Source: Macrotrachela quadricornifera
Lineage: Eukaryota > Rotifera > Eurotatoria > Philodinida > Philodinidae
Direction of reading: 5' to 3'
Assembly (NCBI GenBank): GCA_022393335.1
Contig: JAJEKB010021185.1
Span: 539,782-603,781 of the forward strand
Length of the DNA: 64,000 bases
Shown: positions 35,601 through 49,500 of the stretch, one piece after another
How positions within the stretch are numbered: the first letter of the stretch is position 1
Layout of the letters: each line of letters begins with the position of its first letter
Program-made: the position numbers and the translations under genes
The notes under the pieces: model-generated
Database searches by the model: none
The model's input: the letters and a program-made list of their open reading frames with translations, nothing else
Told to the model about the DNA's origin: nothing

Positions 35601-36221
35601 CGAGGGAAGTACCCAAAGTGATTAACCACTTTTGAGTTCAAACTCTGTGCATAATGTGCACCCCAGTGAGGTATGAAAAATCCCAAAAGGATAAGGGCCT
35701 ATAGACTTTCCTTCCAGAGTTATAGCCATTTTACTGGAGTTTTAGCCTATAGTACGGTATTACAATAATAAATCGAATGACGGTGTTTTGAACTGATATT
35801 TGGCCTACAGATAGGTCTATTTGTAACTAGAATGTTCTGAAAGTTTCAGCTCAAAAGAATATTTCCTTCACAAGATATTGTATTTTCAAAAAACATGTGA
35901 TTCTCGTATTTTCCTTAGGATATGAGTGATTTTTAAAAATTCAATATCTCGTGAAGGAAACATTCTTTCGAGTTGAAAATTTCAAGGCATTCTAGTTACA
36001 AGTAGGCCTATTTGTAGGCCAAATATCAGTTCAAAACACCGTCATTCGATTTATTATTGTAATACCGTACTATAGGCTAAAACTCCAGTAAAATGGCTAT
36101 AACTCTGGAAGGAAAGTCTATAGGCCCTTATCTTTTTGGGGTTTTTCATATCTCACTGAGGTCTACATTATGCACAAAGTTTGAACTCAAAAGCGGTTAA
36201 TCACTTTGGGTACTTCCCTCG
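35601..36221. mobile_element. 621-bp PIF/Harbinger-type MITE with TTA TSD
   Basis: The termini CGAGGGAAGTACCCAAAGTG and exact complement are flanked by TTA at 35598-35600 and 36222-36224. The arms (about 300 bp each) are close inverted copies, e.g. CCAGAGTTATAGCCATTTTA and its complement. The ends are shared with the 20160-21417 element, so both belong to one family. The loop holds AAAAACATGTGATTCTCG. No ORF. Confidence 0.92.
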
Positions 36222-36229
36222 TTAGTTTG

Positions 36230-38420
36230 TCATGCTGAACACCACTCTAGCGTTAGATTAGTGTCTTTAATGTATATTTGGAATCGCTAAAAATTGAGTT
36301 ATGTAGAAACAAAATACTAAAAAAATTAGGAGTTTTTGATCAATGTTAAAAATAGTAGCTGAAATTTTATAATCACATTAAACTTTCAGAAAAAAACTAT
36401 CCATAGTTCCGTAGAGCGAGATATGCTCTATTGATTACTCTATAACTAACAAAAAGCTCAACTTGAAATCATAATATTTCAGATTAAAGTAGAGGAAAAG
36501 ATGGCCTATTTTCTATGTATATGAATTGAAATTCTAACATTCATCATGTTTTTCCGATGTCTAAAAATCCTTGAGTTTGTCATCATGCCTCCCTGAATCT
36601 CTATGAAATAGTTCAAGAATTGATAAAGATGTTTGGACTACTACGAATCTCTTGTAATGATATTACACGAGATTTCAAAGTTTATTGATCTATTGTAGGA
36701 TTCTTATAACAGTACTAATCCTATATTTTTCAAATGATATTGACCAATTACTAACCCTTAGGGATGACCTACTTATTCTTATTTAGTTTTCTTTACTTTT
36801 TGTATTAACTAATTCTTAGAATAGGATGGTATATAGTAGATCAAATATTTTGTTATCAAATTGTAGAACTTGATTTGAGCTATAACTTTGCTTTCAAGTT
36901 CATTGCTTCATATTGTTCTAAAACAGAGTTCTGAAACTTAGAAATAGTATTTACTTTTATTTACTAAAAAGTCAATGATAGATACAGGAACACATATTTT
37001 CTATGCTCGATAACTCTGTTCAGGAGCTATATAGAGTAATGAACTTAGAAGTAATATTATAGCTGAAGTCAAAGTCTACAACTTGCCGTCAAAACATTCG
37101 ATCAAATATGCCACACTATTATGAAAACTATTCAACAAAAAAAAAATAAATATGGCCACCACTGCCATGATCCTTGAGAATTCATCAGAACACTGTTTTT
37201 TTTTGTATTTTAAAGTATTTGTATAAAACAAATTTTTTTAATTAACTTGAAAAGGTTGCTCTTTAGTAAACAGTTTCCTGAGCAACAACATAACTACTAT
37301 ATGATAAAATCATGTTTTTTTTTCTTTATTTTGTCTTTAATTTTTTGTTCTTTTTCTTTCTCTTTGAAATTTTCTTTTTTTTTCTTTTATGATTCGTAGC
37401 AATATACCTGGTTGTCTTTTTATTTTCTCTTTTGAGCTGCAAATGTGAGTTAGTATTCGTCTTAATAGCATAAGGCTCACACCGCTTGATCCTATGTGTG
37501 CAAAATGGCCTTTACGAACATCACAAACAATTATAAAAACAGCATCTGCACAGGCGTGTTTTGTTGTATCCAAAATTTTGATGACAGAATCGACAAAACT
37601 CTTTTTGCACTTGATGTAATCTTATTATTTCTTTCACAGTTTAAAATGTAACAATTTTTCATGAAATAAAAAATTCAAATTTCTCTTGCCTATTCTCGAG
37701 AAAAAATATTTTTCTATCGAGTTTACAGTCATATTTTTTTATTACACAGTAATACTTTACGCGCATATAACCATGTAACATAAGACGAGGCTGAGTATGT
37801 GAGTCAGTCATACCTGAAAGATTTAACCTTAATAAATGATTTTAACAAATGATTTCATATAAGTTGGATAATTCAAAGAAGAGTCAAATCAATAGAATAC
37901 AATATATTGCAAATAACTACACGATAGTTTCGATACTTGATTGATTTTAATAAGTTTTTTTTAAATAAAAACAAGAGCGGCTATGATATAATAATATAAC
38001 CTATTATACAAAAGTATCCACACAAATGTCAAGACCTGAAGGTTTCAATAGATATTACAGGGTGAACCAAAAGTCTTGGACCTTCTCAAAAAAATTATTC
38101 ATCTAGATTCTGATAGAGCTTGAAAATGTGGATCTAAACAACAGTTTCTAGACCACGTTGAAACTTGTCTTTATATGAAAAGAATGAAAAACTCGAAATT
38201 GATTTTAAAAAAAATCATCACGTTAGATTTGTAACTCATATCGATCTTGTCATATTCAATTAGTTATTTGTTTGAACTATTGTGAGATGACGAATAGCTG
38301 TAACGTTCTTCATCCTTTTAGCATTCATTTTATTGAATAAAGATTTTAATACACGAGACAAAACGAAATATTATGACAAAAATAGTAGGAATATCTCTAC
38401 ATTGTTTCAAGAATGTTCAT
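36230..38420. other. intergenic, no gene recognised
   Basis: Contains T-rich runs near 37316-37390 and, at 38056, ACAGGGTGAACCAAAAGTCTT. The latter resembles a mariner-type terminus but has no partner that I can find. No supported coding sequence. Confidence 0.5.
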
Positions 38421-38423
38421 TTC

Positions 38424-39368
38424 TCATCGATGTTGTGTGTTCAGTGTTGCGACTGTATTGATTGCATTCTTGCGATAGAATTTGTTACAAGTGAACATTC
38501 TAATAACTTCATGTCGAAATTCAGTAAATGTAAGAAAATAGAGCGGAAATGACAGGATATGGTAAGTATAAAGAAGGGAATCAAGTAAATGTAAAATAGT
38601 ATAACCTGCTGCTACCATAAAGAATGAAAAGGCAATATTGCTTGGTATGGTCATGATAAAAAATAAAATGGTAGTTATAAGCAACGTTAATGATATGGCT
38701 CTATGTTGAATGCGAGAATTTTGAACTGTGCTTGAACTTCGTAATTTAATTAAATGATAGATCACGCCAGTATTGAATATGCACATAAATATGAATGGTG
38801 TAATGTTGTAAAGACCTATATTGATATAATCCCATAAGGGATAAATCGTAAACGTTAAGGATTCTACACTAACCGAGCCATCAGCGTTTACATAACAAGC
38901 AAAAATAAAAAACTGAAAATTGAAGAGAAAGAAAAATGTTATAATTGATGCGATTATAATGAGAACATTTCTCTCACGAGACAACCATGTTCGATGAAGG
39001 CGACTCAATGAAACGTATCGATCGATACAAACAGCTACACGAAGCCAGGCTGATACTTGAAAACAAAAATAGTTGAGAAATGAAAAGAACTTGCAGCTTC
39101 CTAGTGTCAGTGATTGCAAATAAAATCCATGTACAGCAGAAAGATAATGATCGAAATTCCACCCATATAACATCAGAATATCGAATGCGGCTATTGTGCG
39201 CATATAGTGAATAGTTGGCCGTGCTTTTGTATCTCTGAATGTTGCTCGCCAGAGAATGATAAATGTGAGAAGATTCAATATAGTTCCTGTAACGACAAGA
39301 GCAAAAGGATAATAAGCAACGACTGAAGATTCAGGTCCATCAGTGCTTTCTGTTGTATTATTTGACAT
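38424..39368 (-). CDS. class A (rhodopsin-like) GPCR, intronless (314 aa)
   Basis: The open frame extends to a TTG at 39401, but the first ATG is at 39366-39368, giving MSNNTTE. Seven hydrophobic segments are visible. The N-terminus has an NNTT glycosylation site. The conserved disulfide pair is probably Cys92 (start of TM3, GSCKFF) and Cys158 (ACYV). The TM3 end is CIDRYVSLSR, so DRY is intact (116-118). TM7 carries FPLYFLTF (about 275-282) in place of NPxxY, and TM6 lacks the usual CWxP. The general look (SAWLRVAVCIDRY) is that of the peptide-receptor-like GPCRs of invertebrates (FMRFamide/chemosensory-like expansions). The ligand is unknown. Plasma membrane, signalling through G proteins by family. 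Single exon, unlike the neighbouring transporter. Confidence 0.88.
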   Translation of the reverse strand: MSNNTTESTDGPESSVVAYYPFALVVTGTILNLLTFIILWRATFRDTKARPTIHYMRTIAAFDILMLYGWNFDHYLSAVHGFYLQSLTLGSCKFFSFLNYFCFQVSAWLRVAVCIDRYVSLSRLHRTWLSRERNVLIIIASIITFFFLFNFQFFIFACYVNADGSVSVESLTFTIYPLWDYINIGLYNITPFIFMCIFNTGVIYHLIKLRSSSTVQNSRIQHRAISLTLLITTILFFIMTIPSNIAFSFFMVAAGYTILHLLDSLLYTYHILSFPLYFLTFTEFRHEVIRMFTCNKFYRKNAINTVATLNTQHR

Positions 39369-39409
39369 TGTTGGATGAATTGATTGATTGCTTACTATCA
39401 ATTAGAAGA

Positions 39410-42400
39410 GTTGCAGTTTCTAAACCTTTTTTCTCTTAAAATTAAAATTAAACGATCGAATTCTAGAACGAAAAATAGAAATTTTTAGATTTTCTCAGTC
39501 ATAAATAGAGCTATCGCTATTTTTATTACGAAAAAGAACACATATATAGTACATTGAGTTCTATTCGAAAATAATCAAATTTATCTCTGTGTATTATTCG
39601 TAAGTTAATATCAGGTTTTCGCTAACTTTTACATCTTATTTTTTTTACTAATAGAAAGAATCATCTAAATGGAAAATATTTGTCTGTCTAACCTATCAGA
39701 AATCTTCGGTTAAAGATTTTGCAAATAAGAAAATCGAACACGAGTTCCATTTATCTTAAAACATCATTAGCAGGTGAAGAACCAATAGAAATCGAATTTT
39801 ACAAAACAAAGGTACATAAGGTATTCAGATGCAGTAAGTTTAATACTATTATTTGCATGATTCGAAACACTATTCTCAATCCGAATGGATAAAATCTTAT
39901 AACACAATATGCCGATATACTTCACTGTACTCTGGTTGGTTTCAACCAACTATCCAATCAGAATTGTGCTCTGGAAAAAAACTAATTCAAAATTCCAAAA
40001 TTTGCTTATTTAAAAAGAAAGCATCAGCTTTAGCTAATCACATTTATTTTTGATTTTCTGAGTCAATCAGATATTTTTTCTCGGTTTTTTGAGAGAATGA
40101 TATTTCCTCTTGACTTTTCTTTAGCTAATCCTTCGTCTGTGTCGTGGGGTCTGCTTGGATCCAATCATGAAATATGGCAAACACTCGATATTCTTTTGTA
40201 TGCAAGCTACTTATTAATATACTGGCAAGCTGGGAAGACCCTTCTCAGAAGGACTGGCCTACATGGCTTGATCTTCAGAGTATGATGATATACAATTTCT
40301 AAAAGGAAGATTACGGATTGCTTTCATAAAAGCATGTTGATATCTTGACGTAGACGTTTTGTGTAGATGAACGATGAAAAACTTTTATTTTTAAGTATCT
40401 TTGTGTTTTTTTCTTCTCCTTCACTATTATTTTAAAGTGTGTAAAATAATATTATCTTTTTCGTATAATATGAAATTACATTATTGGTTAGAAAAGAATC
40501 ATAAAATGTACACTCTATAACGAAAGTGTGAATATTTCATTCCGATGATCGACTAACGAACAAATCGAAACGAATCTATTGGTAAAATTCATTAGAAGAT
40601 ACAAGATGGCAAGTTAATAAGATCGAGAATGCCACATATAACACCATCTCTGTCATAGGCTAATTTTCTATATTTAAGAATTTTATATAAGCTTTGAATA
40701 GGACATCAACAATCAATGTTAGACTAGAAATTAGTCAGAAGCGATATCCCGAAACAATAAATTCATAATGAGTACCATACAAAAAACTATGCAATGGGAT
40801 TCACTCAGACTCCACGATACAGAGGAAGGATTAGTTTGTTTTTGAAAAAAAAGAAATGTCTCAAAAGAGCTTTTCTCACTTGAAACATATTATGTAGTAT
40901 CGATTTCTTTACAGTATGCAAGACGATTTATTCTCAACGAAGAACTGTATTTTTCACTAATTTTTATTCTAAATTCGTCTTTTCGCGAGTTTCTATGTAA
41001 ACATTATTTAAAACTTTTTTTCACTCACCTGAAGTTAATTTCTAGAAACTTTATTTAAGTTAAAAGGTTTATAGTCTTATCGTTGATGTGAAAAATAAAT
41101 ATGGGACAAATTAAAATAAGATGGGTGAAACATGAATTTGGATATGAAAGCATACATACACATTTAACTTACATTTTCGAAATTGGTGAACATAGCAGCA
41201 AAGAGTACAACGGCGTATATATTTTCTGATGAAACGACTAACTATATATAGGAATGAAAAAGTGGAAGAAATCAACCATGCAAAAATTTAATCATAATCC
41301 GTGGTTCTTAAGTTATTGATAATAGCATGAAGAAGCTTTAAAGAACAAGTAGCTCTTAATTTTAAAACCTTCAAGAGCAGCTCAGATTGTATTAAAGCTA
41401 CAGTAAGAAGCTTACACTAAACCATTCAATGCGCTTATAAACGTTCGCAAAAATGAAAGACAAAGTAGTTTTTATTTAATCAGGCTTCTTCAATAAAGAA
41501 TAACGAATTCTTATTGTTGATTTGCGTATTTCACTATTATTGGCTTTTCTCTTTACACACTCGGCAATAAATCTATACTCGATTTAAAAGAGGATTATTA
41601 TCGTTCGAGAATAGTAATCGGATCACTGTAGATGGAATGATTAAGGATTAGTTCTTCTTTGCAACGTTTCGAGAATGAAAACATAAATTGTGATCATCTG
41701 CATGTACAGAGCTACTAGACATGAGCGGGGACCAGCCTTTTCGGTTCCGGTTCCGGAATCAGGACTACTTTGTCCATCTCTATATAGGAATAACGAATTC
41801 TTACGTTGTAAATTTAAAAAAATTATTAAATATTAACCTCATGCTTCCCTGTGCAAATCGGTTGATTATCACATATTGCACATCATATTTATTCAATAAG
41901 TAATTTATACGGAATTTTAAATTAAAAAATAGTATTTTTGATTTTCAAAAAATAAAATCAAAAGTTAGAAAGCATGGTAAAGAATAAAAAGTACTATCTT
42001 CTTATGAATTAATAAGGTCGTTTTTAGAGTGACTGTTCGACGAAAATGAATCGTAAGTACTCATGTTCAAATCTACTCATCCGCATATATTTGATAGATT
42101 TCATCGACTCGAAATTGAGACATCTATTGGACAAAAATTCTTTTTTTCGATCAAATTTTGATCGACCGGAAGCGACCATTCAAGTGGTTGGAAACTGTTA
42201 GTAAAAACAGCCTATTGCCAAATCCATGACCTATCAAAAAATGGCAATCCGAAGGATCGATTTGAAATTTCGAAACTCAATGAAAGCCAAAATCGACACG
42301 TCGAAATATCTATCGGATGGCCGATTGAGTACATTAATTTTCTTGTTGTAGATTGAGTCAAATATTAAACTCTCGAGTAAGTTTAATTCTATCAAATAAA

Positions 42401-42600
42401 ATAAATCCATTTATATCCTTATTACAGATTCATTCCAATATTAAAATCACAGAGTAAATTTTATCTTATGAAATGGACTAAATCTATTTAATTATCTGTT
42501 ATAGTTTAATGCAAATCTGGCAATCATTGATAGATTTGAATTTAAACTAAATTAGCGAATAATCGAATGATTAAAAAAAACGTTTAGTGCGAATCCATGT
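39410..42600. other. intergenic, no gene recognised
   Basis: Gene-poor AT-rich stretch. A possible degraded hAT-like terminus (TAGACATGAGCGGGGACC) lies at 41716, but no matching TSD was found. No coding segment with recognisable motifs. Confidence 0.5.
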
Positions 42601-42609
42601 GAATGTATT

Positions 42610-43625
42610 AAGTATAGGGTACCCTGTTACCAGTATGTCACAGGATCTGAATAAGTATTATGGTACCTGAAGTAGTTCCAGGTACCCTGCTGGAAAACAT
42701 CCAGTAAATAAATACTTTAAGGTACTGATCGAATATTTAGTTAGGTACTCTTCCACATTATTTCCAGATACCTTATCACCAAAATTGGAGTATGTTCATG
42801 ATTGAATCTAACCTTTTACTATTTTCATTTTGTTTTTTCAAATCTCAAAGGTGAAGTAGGTCAAAATTTGGAGATCTGATCAAACTTGAATTGGTCGGAT
42901 CTCTATGAGATTATTTGAGGATAGCCCAATCTTAACTGATGATCTCGACTAATAAATGGTCAAGAAATAATCTAGAAAAAAAATTCTATGGAAATAAATT
43001 AGTTTCTTACGATTTGTCGAGTTGTGTATATAGAGCCGTATGTGCAAAGCAATACGGTGAACGAACAGTTACTATACAGAATACGACACATCTCGGATAT
43101 CCTATAGGGATTTTCTCAGTAAAACTACAGATGTGGGAGTTAGAATGTTTGCTACCAACTCACTCTTCTTTATTCCTAAAAACACACCCTATATATACCA
43201 ATGAAATGGGGACAAAACATACTACAACATATCAGGAAAAATCCGAAGAAAATAACAAGGACAAAAAGATAATGATCAGAAAAGTGATGGAATAAATCCG
43301 CACTGGTGAAAAAAAATGGAAAAAGAAGAAGAAGAAAAAAAAAAGAGTGATAGAAAGAATCCATGATCATAGAGAAGAGAGAGAGAAAATAGAAGTTTAT
43401 GAAAGGTTCGATTCATTTATATATGATGATAGGCCGAAGAAAAGATGAAAAAAAGAATGTCTTATATCCTAACAGCGGGTACCTATATAAACTCCTTGTT
43501 CAGTAAACATACTCTTATGAGTACCCAATGCAGTATAATTACTGAGAATTTTCGAAGTATCCATATTGAGTACTCTGATGGAACTTTCTCAGTACATGGG
43601 TACCCTAAACTCAGTACTCTCTAGG
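42610..43625. repeat. two blocks of GGTACC/GAGTACTC-rich degenerate repeats flanking a unique core
   Basis: GGTAC landmarks occur at 42619, 42662, 42682, 42721 and 42754, and GGGTACC/GAGTACCC/GAGTACTC at 43479, 43518, 43567 and 43598. The two blocks might be minisatellite-like arms of one element, as at 4095-5250, but the units are too diverged to align by eye. An open frame of 118 codons at 42939-43295 between them has no recognisable feature. Confidence 0.4.
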
Positions 43626-43629
43626 AAAT

Positions 43630-46500
43630 CGTTATGTACAAACCGTATGTTTTAATTTATAATAAAAGTTTAGCAGAAAACTGTTTCTGCAAAACATTTT
43701 TTTGTGTTTCTTGTATAGATTTAGTACGAAACTTAAAAACAATTCCAAGTTTGTATCCAGAGAAAGAAGCTTCGTCGGTTTCGTAAAAGACCTTTTTTTC
43801 TTTAAAGTGTACACACAAAATTTCTAAAAACCTACTTTTTTCTTTTAGTAGAGCAGCAACATTGTACTTTTATTTTGGTTAAAATAAATGAATCTGAAGT
43901 TTTAACCGATAATAGTAAGCAGTCATTTTGCTATAGACTAGTAGAGAATTCTCTTAATAAATTACTTCAGAAAAATATATTTCATATTAGATTAAGGAAT
44001 TAAATCTGTCATATATGACTTACTTTGCTAATAAATTATGTTATTAAAATAAAATCAATGAAGTATTCAGTAGTGTTAGTTATTATCTGTTTGTCCGTTC
44101 TTGTCGCTGTTGTCAGTTTGTAACTGAAGAAAATGGAATTGAACTTGGAAAAATGAAGGAAGTTATATTAGAGCGCTTAATTTGAAAGAAAAAGGAGAAA
44201 AATGATCCCGTTTTTTTCTGCTTTTAACGTAACAAGAATATGATTCCGAAAAACATACAACTCATTAACGCGGAAACAATGTGATCATAAGAAAAGATTT
44301 TGCTTTTTTTTACGCATTTATATATGTAGTAATATAGATGAATAGGATTTTAAAAAAAAAGAATCATCCGATAACATAATGTGTGTTTATGAAAGAATAA
44401 TAATTTTTTTCTTCGACGTCGTGAAGATGAATCACTTGAAAATACAAGTTTTCTAATAGAAATCCAGTCAATAAACCGTTATCTGATTCCAAAACCATTT
44501 CCTGTAATTTCGTCGCTTCAGTAATAATGAGCTTTTTCCGACATTATATTTCTGTAACCTTGAACTTGAAAAAAAAACGAGATCATTTTCTTCATTTATC
44601 TTACTAATTAAGCACTGTTTTTTGAGCCTAATTCAGCTTTATCCGGTTGTATCTCGTATGTTAACAAGTAATAAGAAAATAATTATCATGTAATGAACAG
44701 CTTAAGGGTATCGTTTTATTATTGATGCTCACCTTTCAATTCAGTTTGGTCATGATCTATAGTCGATATAAGATTTGTAATTTTATGAATATTTTCAGTT
44801 CTTCATAGAGAGGATAATGAAAATCAAGAATATGACATGATCCATTAAACGTTTCTTTTTTCTTCTTACATGATGAAAATATTGAGAATTAGCTCTTTTC
44901 AGTGTATCAATAGATCGATACTAGTTAGGAAAACATTCTACTAATTACAACTATATCTAAATAGTTGTTAGCATCATCTTTCCTGTTTTTTTTCCATTAA
45001 CGGATTATTCACTATAGTAGACTCTTGACTTCCTATTTAAAATGAAAATTAATGTACGAAGTCATTCTAACTTGTACATTAAATTATATTTTAAGTTTAT
45101 TGCTAGAAAATGTAATATTACATCATCCTCAGATTTATACTTCTAACATCTTCCATATTGGACTTGGCGTAATAACTTAGCATATTTATTTGCAGATGCT
45201 TTCTGACTGTATACAAGACCGATAATTGTGATATATAATCATTTTTCTAACATGCCTTACTACTTCAGACATTTGTCTATGGAAAATATTAAATTCCTAG
45301 ATAAAATTAAAGTCATTTGCTAAATGGATATAACAGCGAACTGGTTTCCAGAACAATAACTTTCGCAATAATTGCATCTTGTGACATAAAGTAGTTTATA
45401 GAGTGGGTGGAAAGCTGGATAAAGATGAGCATTAAACGAATTTAAAAGAGCATCATAATGTCTAAATCGTGATTCTAAATATTTTCAATTCATATCGGAC
45501 TGCTTAGAGTTCTATAAAGGTGTAGTCAGACAAAATATGTTAGAGAAACAGTTTTCAATAGCGTTTAGAAGTCGATTAGCATCAACTAACAAAGAACTCT
45601 TCATATTCGAGAAAACATATACTTGAACAATATGCTGATTAAAACAATTTTCTTATGATATCCTCATGCATAATGTCATAATCTCCCAAGTTTTTCTTCT
45701 ATATCATTCAAATAGTTCAATGAAATATTGATGATAACTGTCTATTTATCATGAGATATTGAATGATCTCAACATCATAAAGTTTCTCTTTCATGCCAAT
45801 TTAATAATTAAAGATAACACTCATTACAAGTTTGTATTTTTCATATTAATATTTGTGAAGCCTTTATTTTACATTATTAACATATTCGAAGAGAATTCTC
45901 GTCACAATTGTCTAATTGCCATGTATCTATCATCTATGCAATCATCACAATCACTCCACTTTTTCGAATATCATAAAAGTAATCCTAACAATCACTCACA
46001 ATTTGGTAAGTTATGTTCCTAACCACTTATAATCATTTATTTTAAAAGAGTCCTAGAAAAAATAGCCTGTCAACAAAAGCTAAAAACTGATCTTCTTCAA
46101 TACAATCATCCAAAATCTCTTTCCCAGTCATCACAAATACTTATATGTTGAAATTGATATTCGAATTTCGATTTTTCTGGAAAAATATCTGTGAATATAT
46201 AAATAAAACATTGGACTACATGCATTGAAGATTGTAGAATACGCTTTAGTATAAACAAATTTGATATTAATTAAAGATAAATAGGATCATATAAAATTGA
46301 ATTTGCAAAAAGACAAAAGTATTTTATCTAAAATAAACGATCTATGTTTAGAAAGAAATATTTCCAAATAAATGCTCAATCATTTTTTTAAAATCGTCTG
46401 ATTTTATTCAACATTTCTTATCGAATAAATAGGATTAAGATTAGGACAAGAATTTTTCAAACTATTTCAATAATCAAACCTATAACAAAATAAATATATA
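43630..46500. other. intergenic, no gene recognised
   Basis: AT-rich spacer downstream of the NACHT gene. No ORF or repeat that I can support. Confidence 0.5.
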
Positions 46501-46505
46501 AAAAT

Positions 46506-49500
46506 CTAATCATTCTGTTCGAAAAATGGAGAATATCCATAAATATGACGAGCATGATCGAATGCATTAATAAGTATAAACCATCGTCGTTGATCTAATT
46601 CAATATCAATAAATGTTTCATTTTCATAAATTCTAATCAACTTATTTTGACTAGGTGGTGCTGTCAAAAGACAATCACTTGACATAGTTATCAAAACAAT
46701 AAGTGAACAAAGAGTATCATCATTCAAATTATTATCATTGGAATAAAGTTTAATAAAAGCAACAATGGGTAATTTAAAATAACGAAAAAAGAGTATATTT
46801 TGTTGTAATAATCGAAAAAGTAGATCTAATGTTTCTCTATCGATATTTTCCAATACAGACTGATCGATTTCTAATCTCCATGTTTCTTTATCAAGTGTCG
46901 CTAGATGACGATTTAAATTAGCGAAAGATTCATAATTTTGTAAAAGTAATCGAAATTCTATCAGACTAGTAATCTTTTCATGTCTTTGAGCTTGTTCTAG
47001 TGCTGTTTTTATAAATTCTGATGTTTCAATTTGATCATCGATTGTATATAAATCGAATATATCAGAATCAATATGTAGACGTTTAAAACTAATTGTATTA
47101 GATCCTATTGTAATAAGACGATGTAATGCTTGTACATTTTTCGTTATATCATCGTAAATTTTTTTAAAACTATCAATATTCTCTATTGACCATATATCAG
47201 GTAGAAAATAGCGTCGTTTTGATGAATCATTTATAAAAAGATCCTCTTTCCATGCTTTCAACCAATAATTATCATCAATTGTACTGGAAAACCATGCAAA
47301 TAGATATGTATTTGCATAATCATGAACTAGACGATCTTTATTCAAAATCCATGTTAATACGATATCAATCGTTTTCTTATTAATCTGTTGTTCATCTTCA
47401 AAAGAAAATATACAACTTCCATGAGGAAACCATTGAGCAATACGAGTACAATATCTAAGACCAATTAAATCTCGTGGTTCACTATCAACAGCTGACCAAA
47501 ATTGATTAGTACAGAAATTCGAACGTTCTAATTCAAAAAATAGACTAAATATATTTCGTATTTCACGAGTATATTTTTGATGAGTTATAAATTTGACTAC
47601 TTCTCTTTTTTGATCATTTGAATCCAATAATTCTAATATTCTAATCATATAACGTGCACAAAGATATTCTTGAAAACTACGATGAATAAAATAATAAATA
47701 TTATCACCACGTAAAGAAGAAGAAGAAGAATTTTGTGTACCTGGTATAAGTAAACCAATTTGTAATACAGAAAGAAATAATGAATGTGCAATTTTAATTA
47801 TTTCATTTCCATTAATTGTAAAACGATTTAATTTTGTAGCATGAAATGCTATATATTCTAAATGACTAAATGCTAAAGATTTTGATTCTTGATAAATATT
47901 TTTTCCAGCTAAAGATGAATTACATAAATAATGAAATTTTAATAAATATCGTCGTAATAAATATTCACACATTTTATTATAAAGTTGTCCCATTGTTATT
48001 CCAATTTCGAATATTATTTTTCCATTTTCCCATAAATTACAAATTATTTCTAAACATGCTGGAATACGTGCTATTTGTAATAATTGTTCAGAATTTTGAA
48101 TAAATATCCAACATTCATTACCTGTATTACGAAGTGTTAATGAAAAATAATTATTTATATATTTTTTAATATCTTCATATGTAAAATTTTGAATTTGTAT
48201 TTGAATATCATATAAAAAATTATGAGATACATATGGTCGAGATGTTAATAATAAATATGATTTAGTAAATAATTCTCTTTCAATTGTAATTAAATATTTT
48301 GGTATTCTTCGTTCATCACATCCATCAAGAATCCAAAGAATATTTAATGGATTTTCAAATATATTTGTTAATTTTTGTTTATCTAAATCATGTAATTTAT
48401 ATCCTTGAAAACATTCTCGTTCAATAATATCAATTAATGAATAATTATTTAATTGTTTTGGATAAAATTCTGTATTTAAATTTCTCATTTTAATATAAAA
48501 TAACCATTGAAATTGATTTCGCCATAATTTTCCTATTGTCCATGAATATGTTATATATTGACATATAGTTGTTTTACCACATCCAGCTTCACCAAGTAAA
48601 AGAATATGATTATTTATTATAAAGAAATTTTTTAATTCTATTAATCTATTATTATTTTCAAATTTTAATGGTATATATTCTTGATTTGAAAGATGATTTA
48701 TTTCCAAATTAGTATTACTTAATATATGTTTATAATGTTGTTTATAACTTGATTTAAGTTTATCTTGAAGACGTGTTTTTTCTGTATATGGAAGACTAAT
48801 CATATCATCTTCTTTAGCTAATATAATAAATTGAGAATAAATATCATTAAGATAACGTTGATTTTCTTCTTCAGAACGTTTTGCAAGAAAATTTGCAATA
48901 TTTTTTTCATTTAATAAAATATCTTGATAAATTTTATGATATTTTTTACCAAAACGTATTTGTATACCAGGTTCAAAACATTTAACAACACAATTAGCAT
49001 TTGCTTGTTCAATAAAACTAAATGTATTATCATATTGTATTTCTTCAAGATCATGAATTTGTTTATTACAATTATAAATTAAAGAATAACCTTCTTCAAA
49101 TGTTAAATCTCGTTTAATACTATCAATTAATAAAATAAAATAATTTATATTCTTTTCTAATTTATCTATATGTAATTGACCAAGAATTTTTGGTATAATT
49201 CGATTGAATTGATCAATTTCATGTACATTTGGTGGATTAAATGGACTAGGATTATCAATTCGAATAAGAATATATGTTTGATTAATACATCGAAATGAAA
49301 TACAAATAGCATGTCCAATCCAACCAGTTGGAATTGTATATTCTTGATTAATATCAAGTTGTTTGATTTTATTTATAAGATTTTTTGCAATTGATTTATA
49401 ATATTTAATTAATAATGGTTGGGATAAAATCATATCAGAAAATTTTTGATTAATTATTCGTTTAGTTATAACTATTGGAATATGTAATATACTAATAAGA

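Noticed and set aside
38056..38190. ACAGGGTGAACCAAAAGTC as a mariner-type end
   Set aside because: No matching inverted end or flanking TA pair found nearby.
41716..41783. Small hAT-like element (TAGACATGAGC ... GTCCATCTCTA)
   Set aside because: The termini are similar but the flanking 8-mers do not match, so insertion cannot be shown.
42939..43295. 118-codon ORF between GGTACC repeat blocks
   Set aside because: No domain, no signal, Lys-rich low-complexity end; no support for coding.
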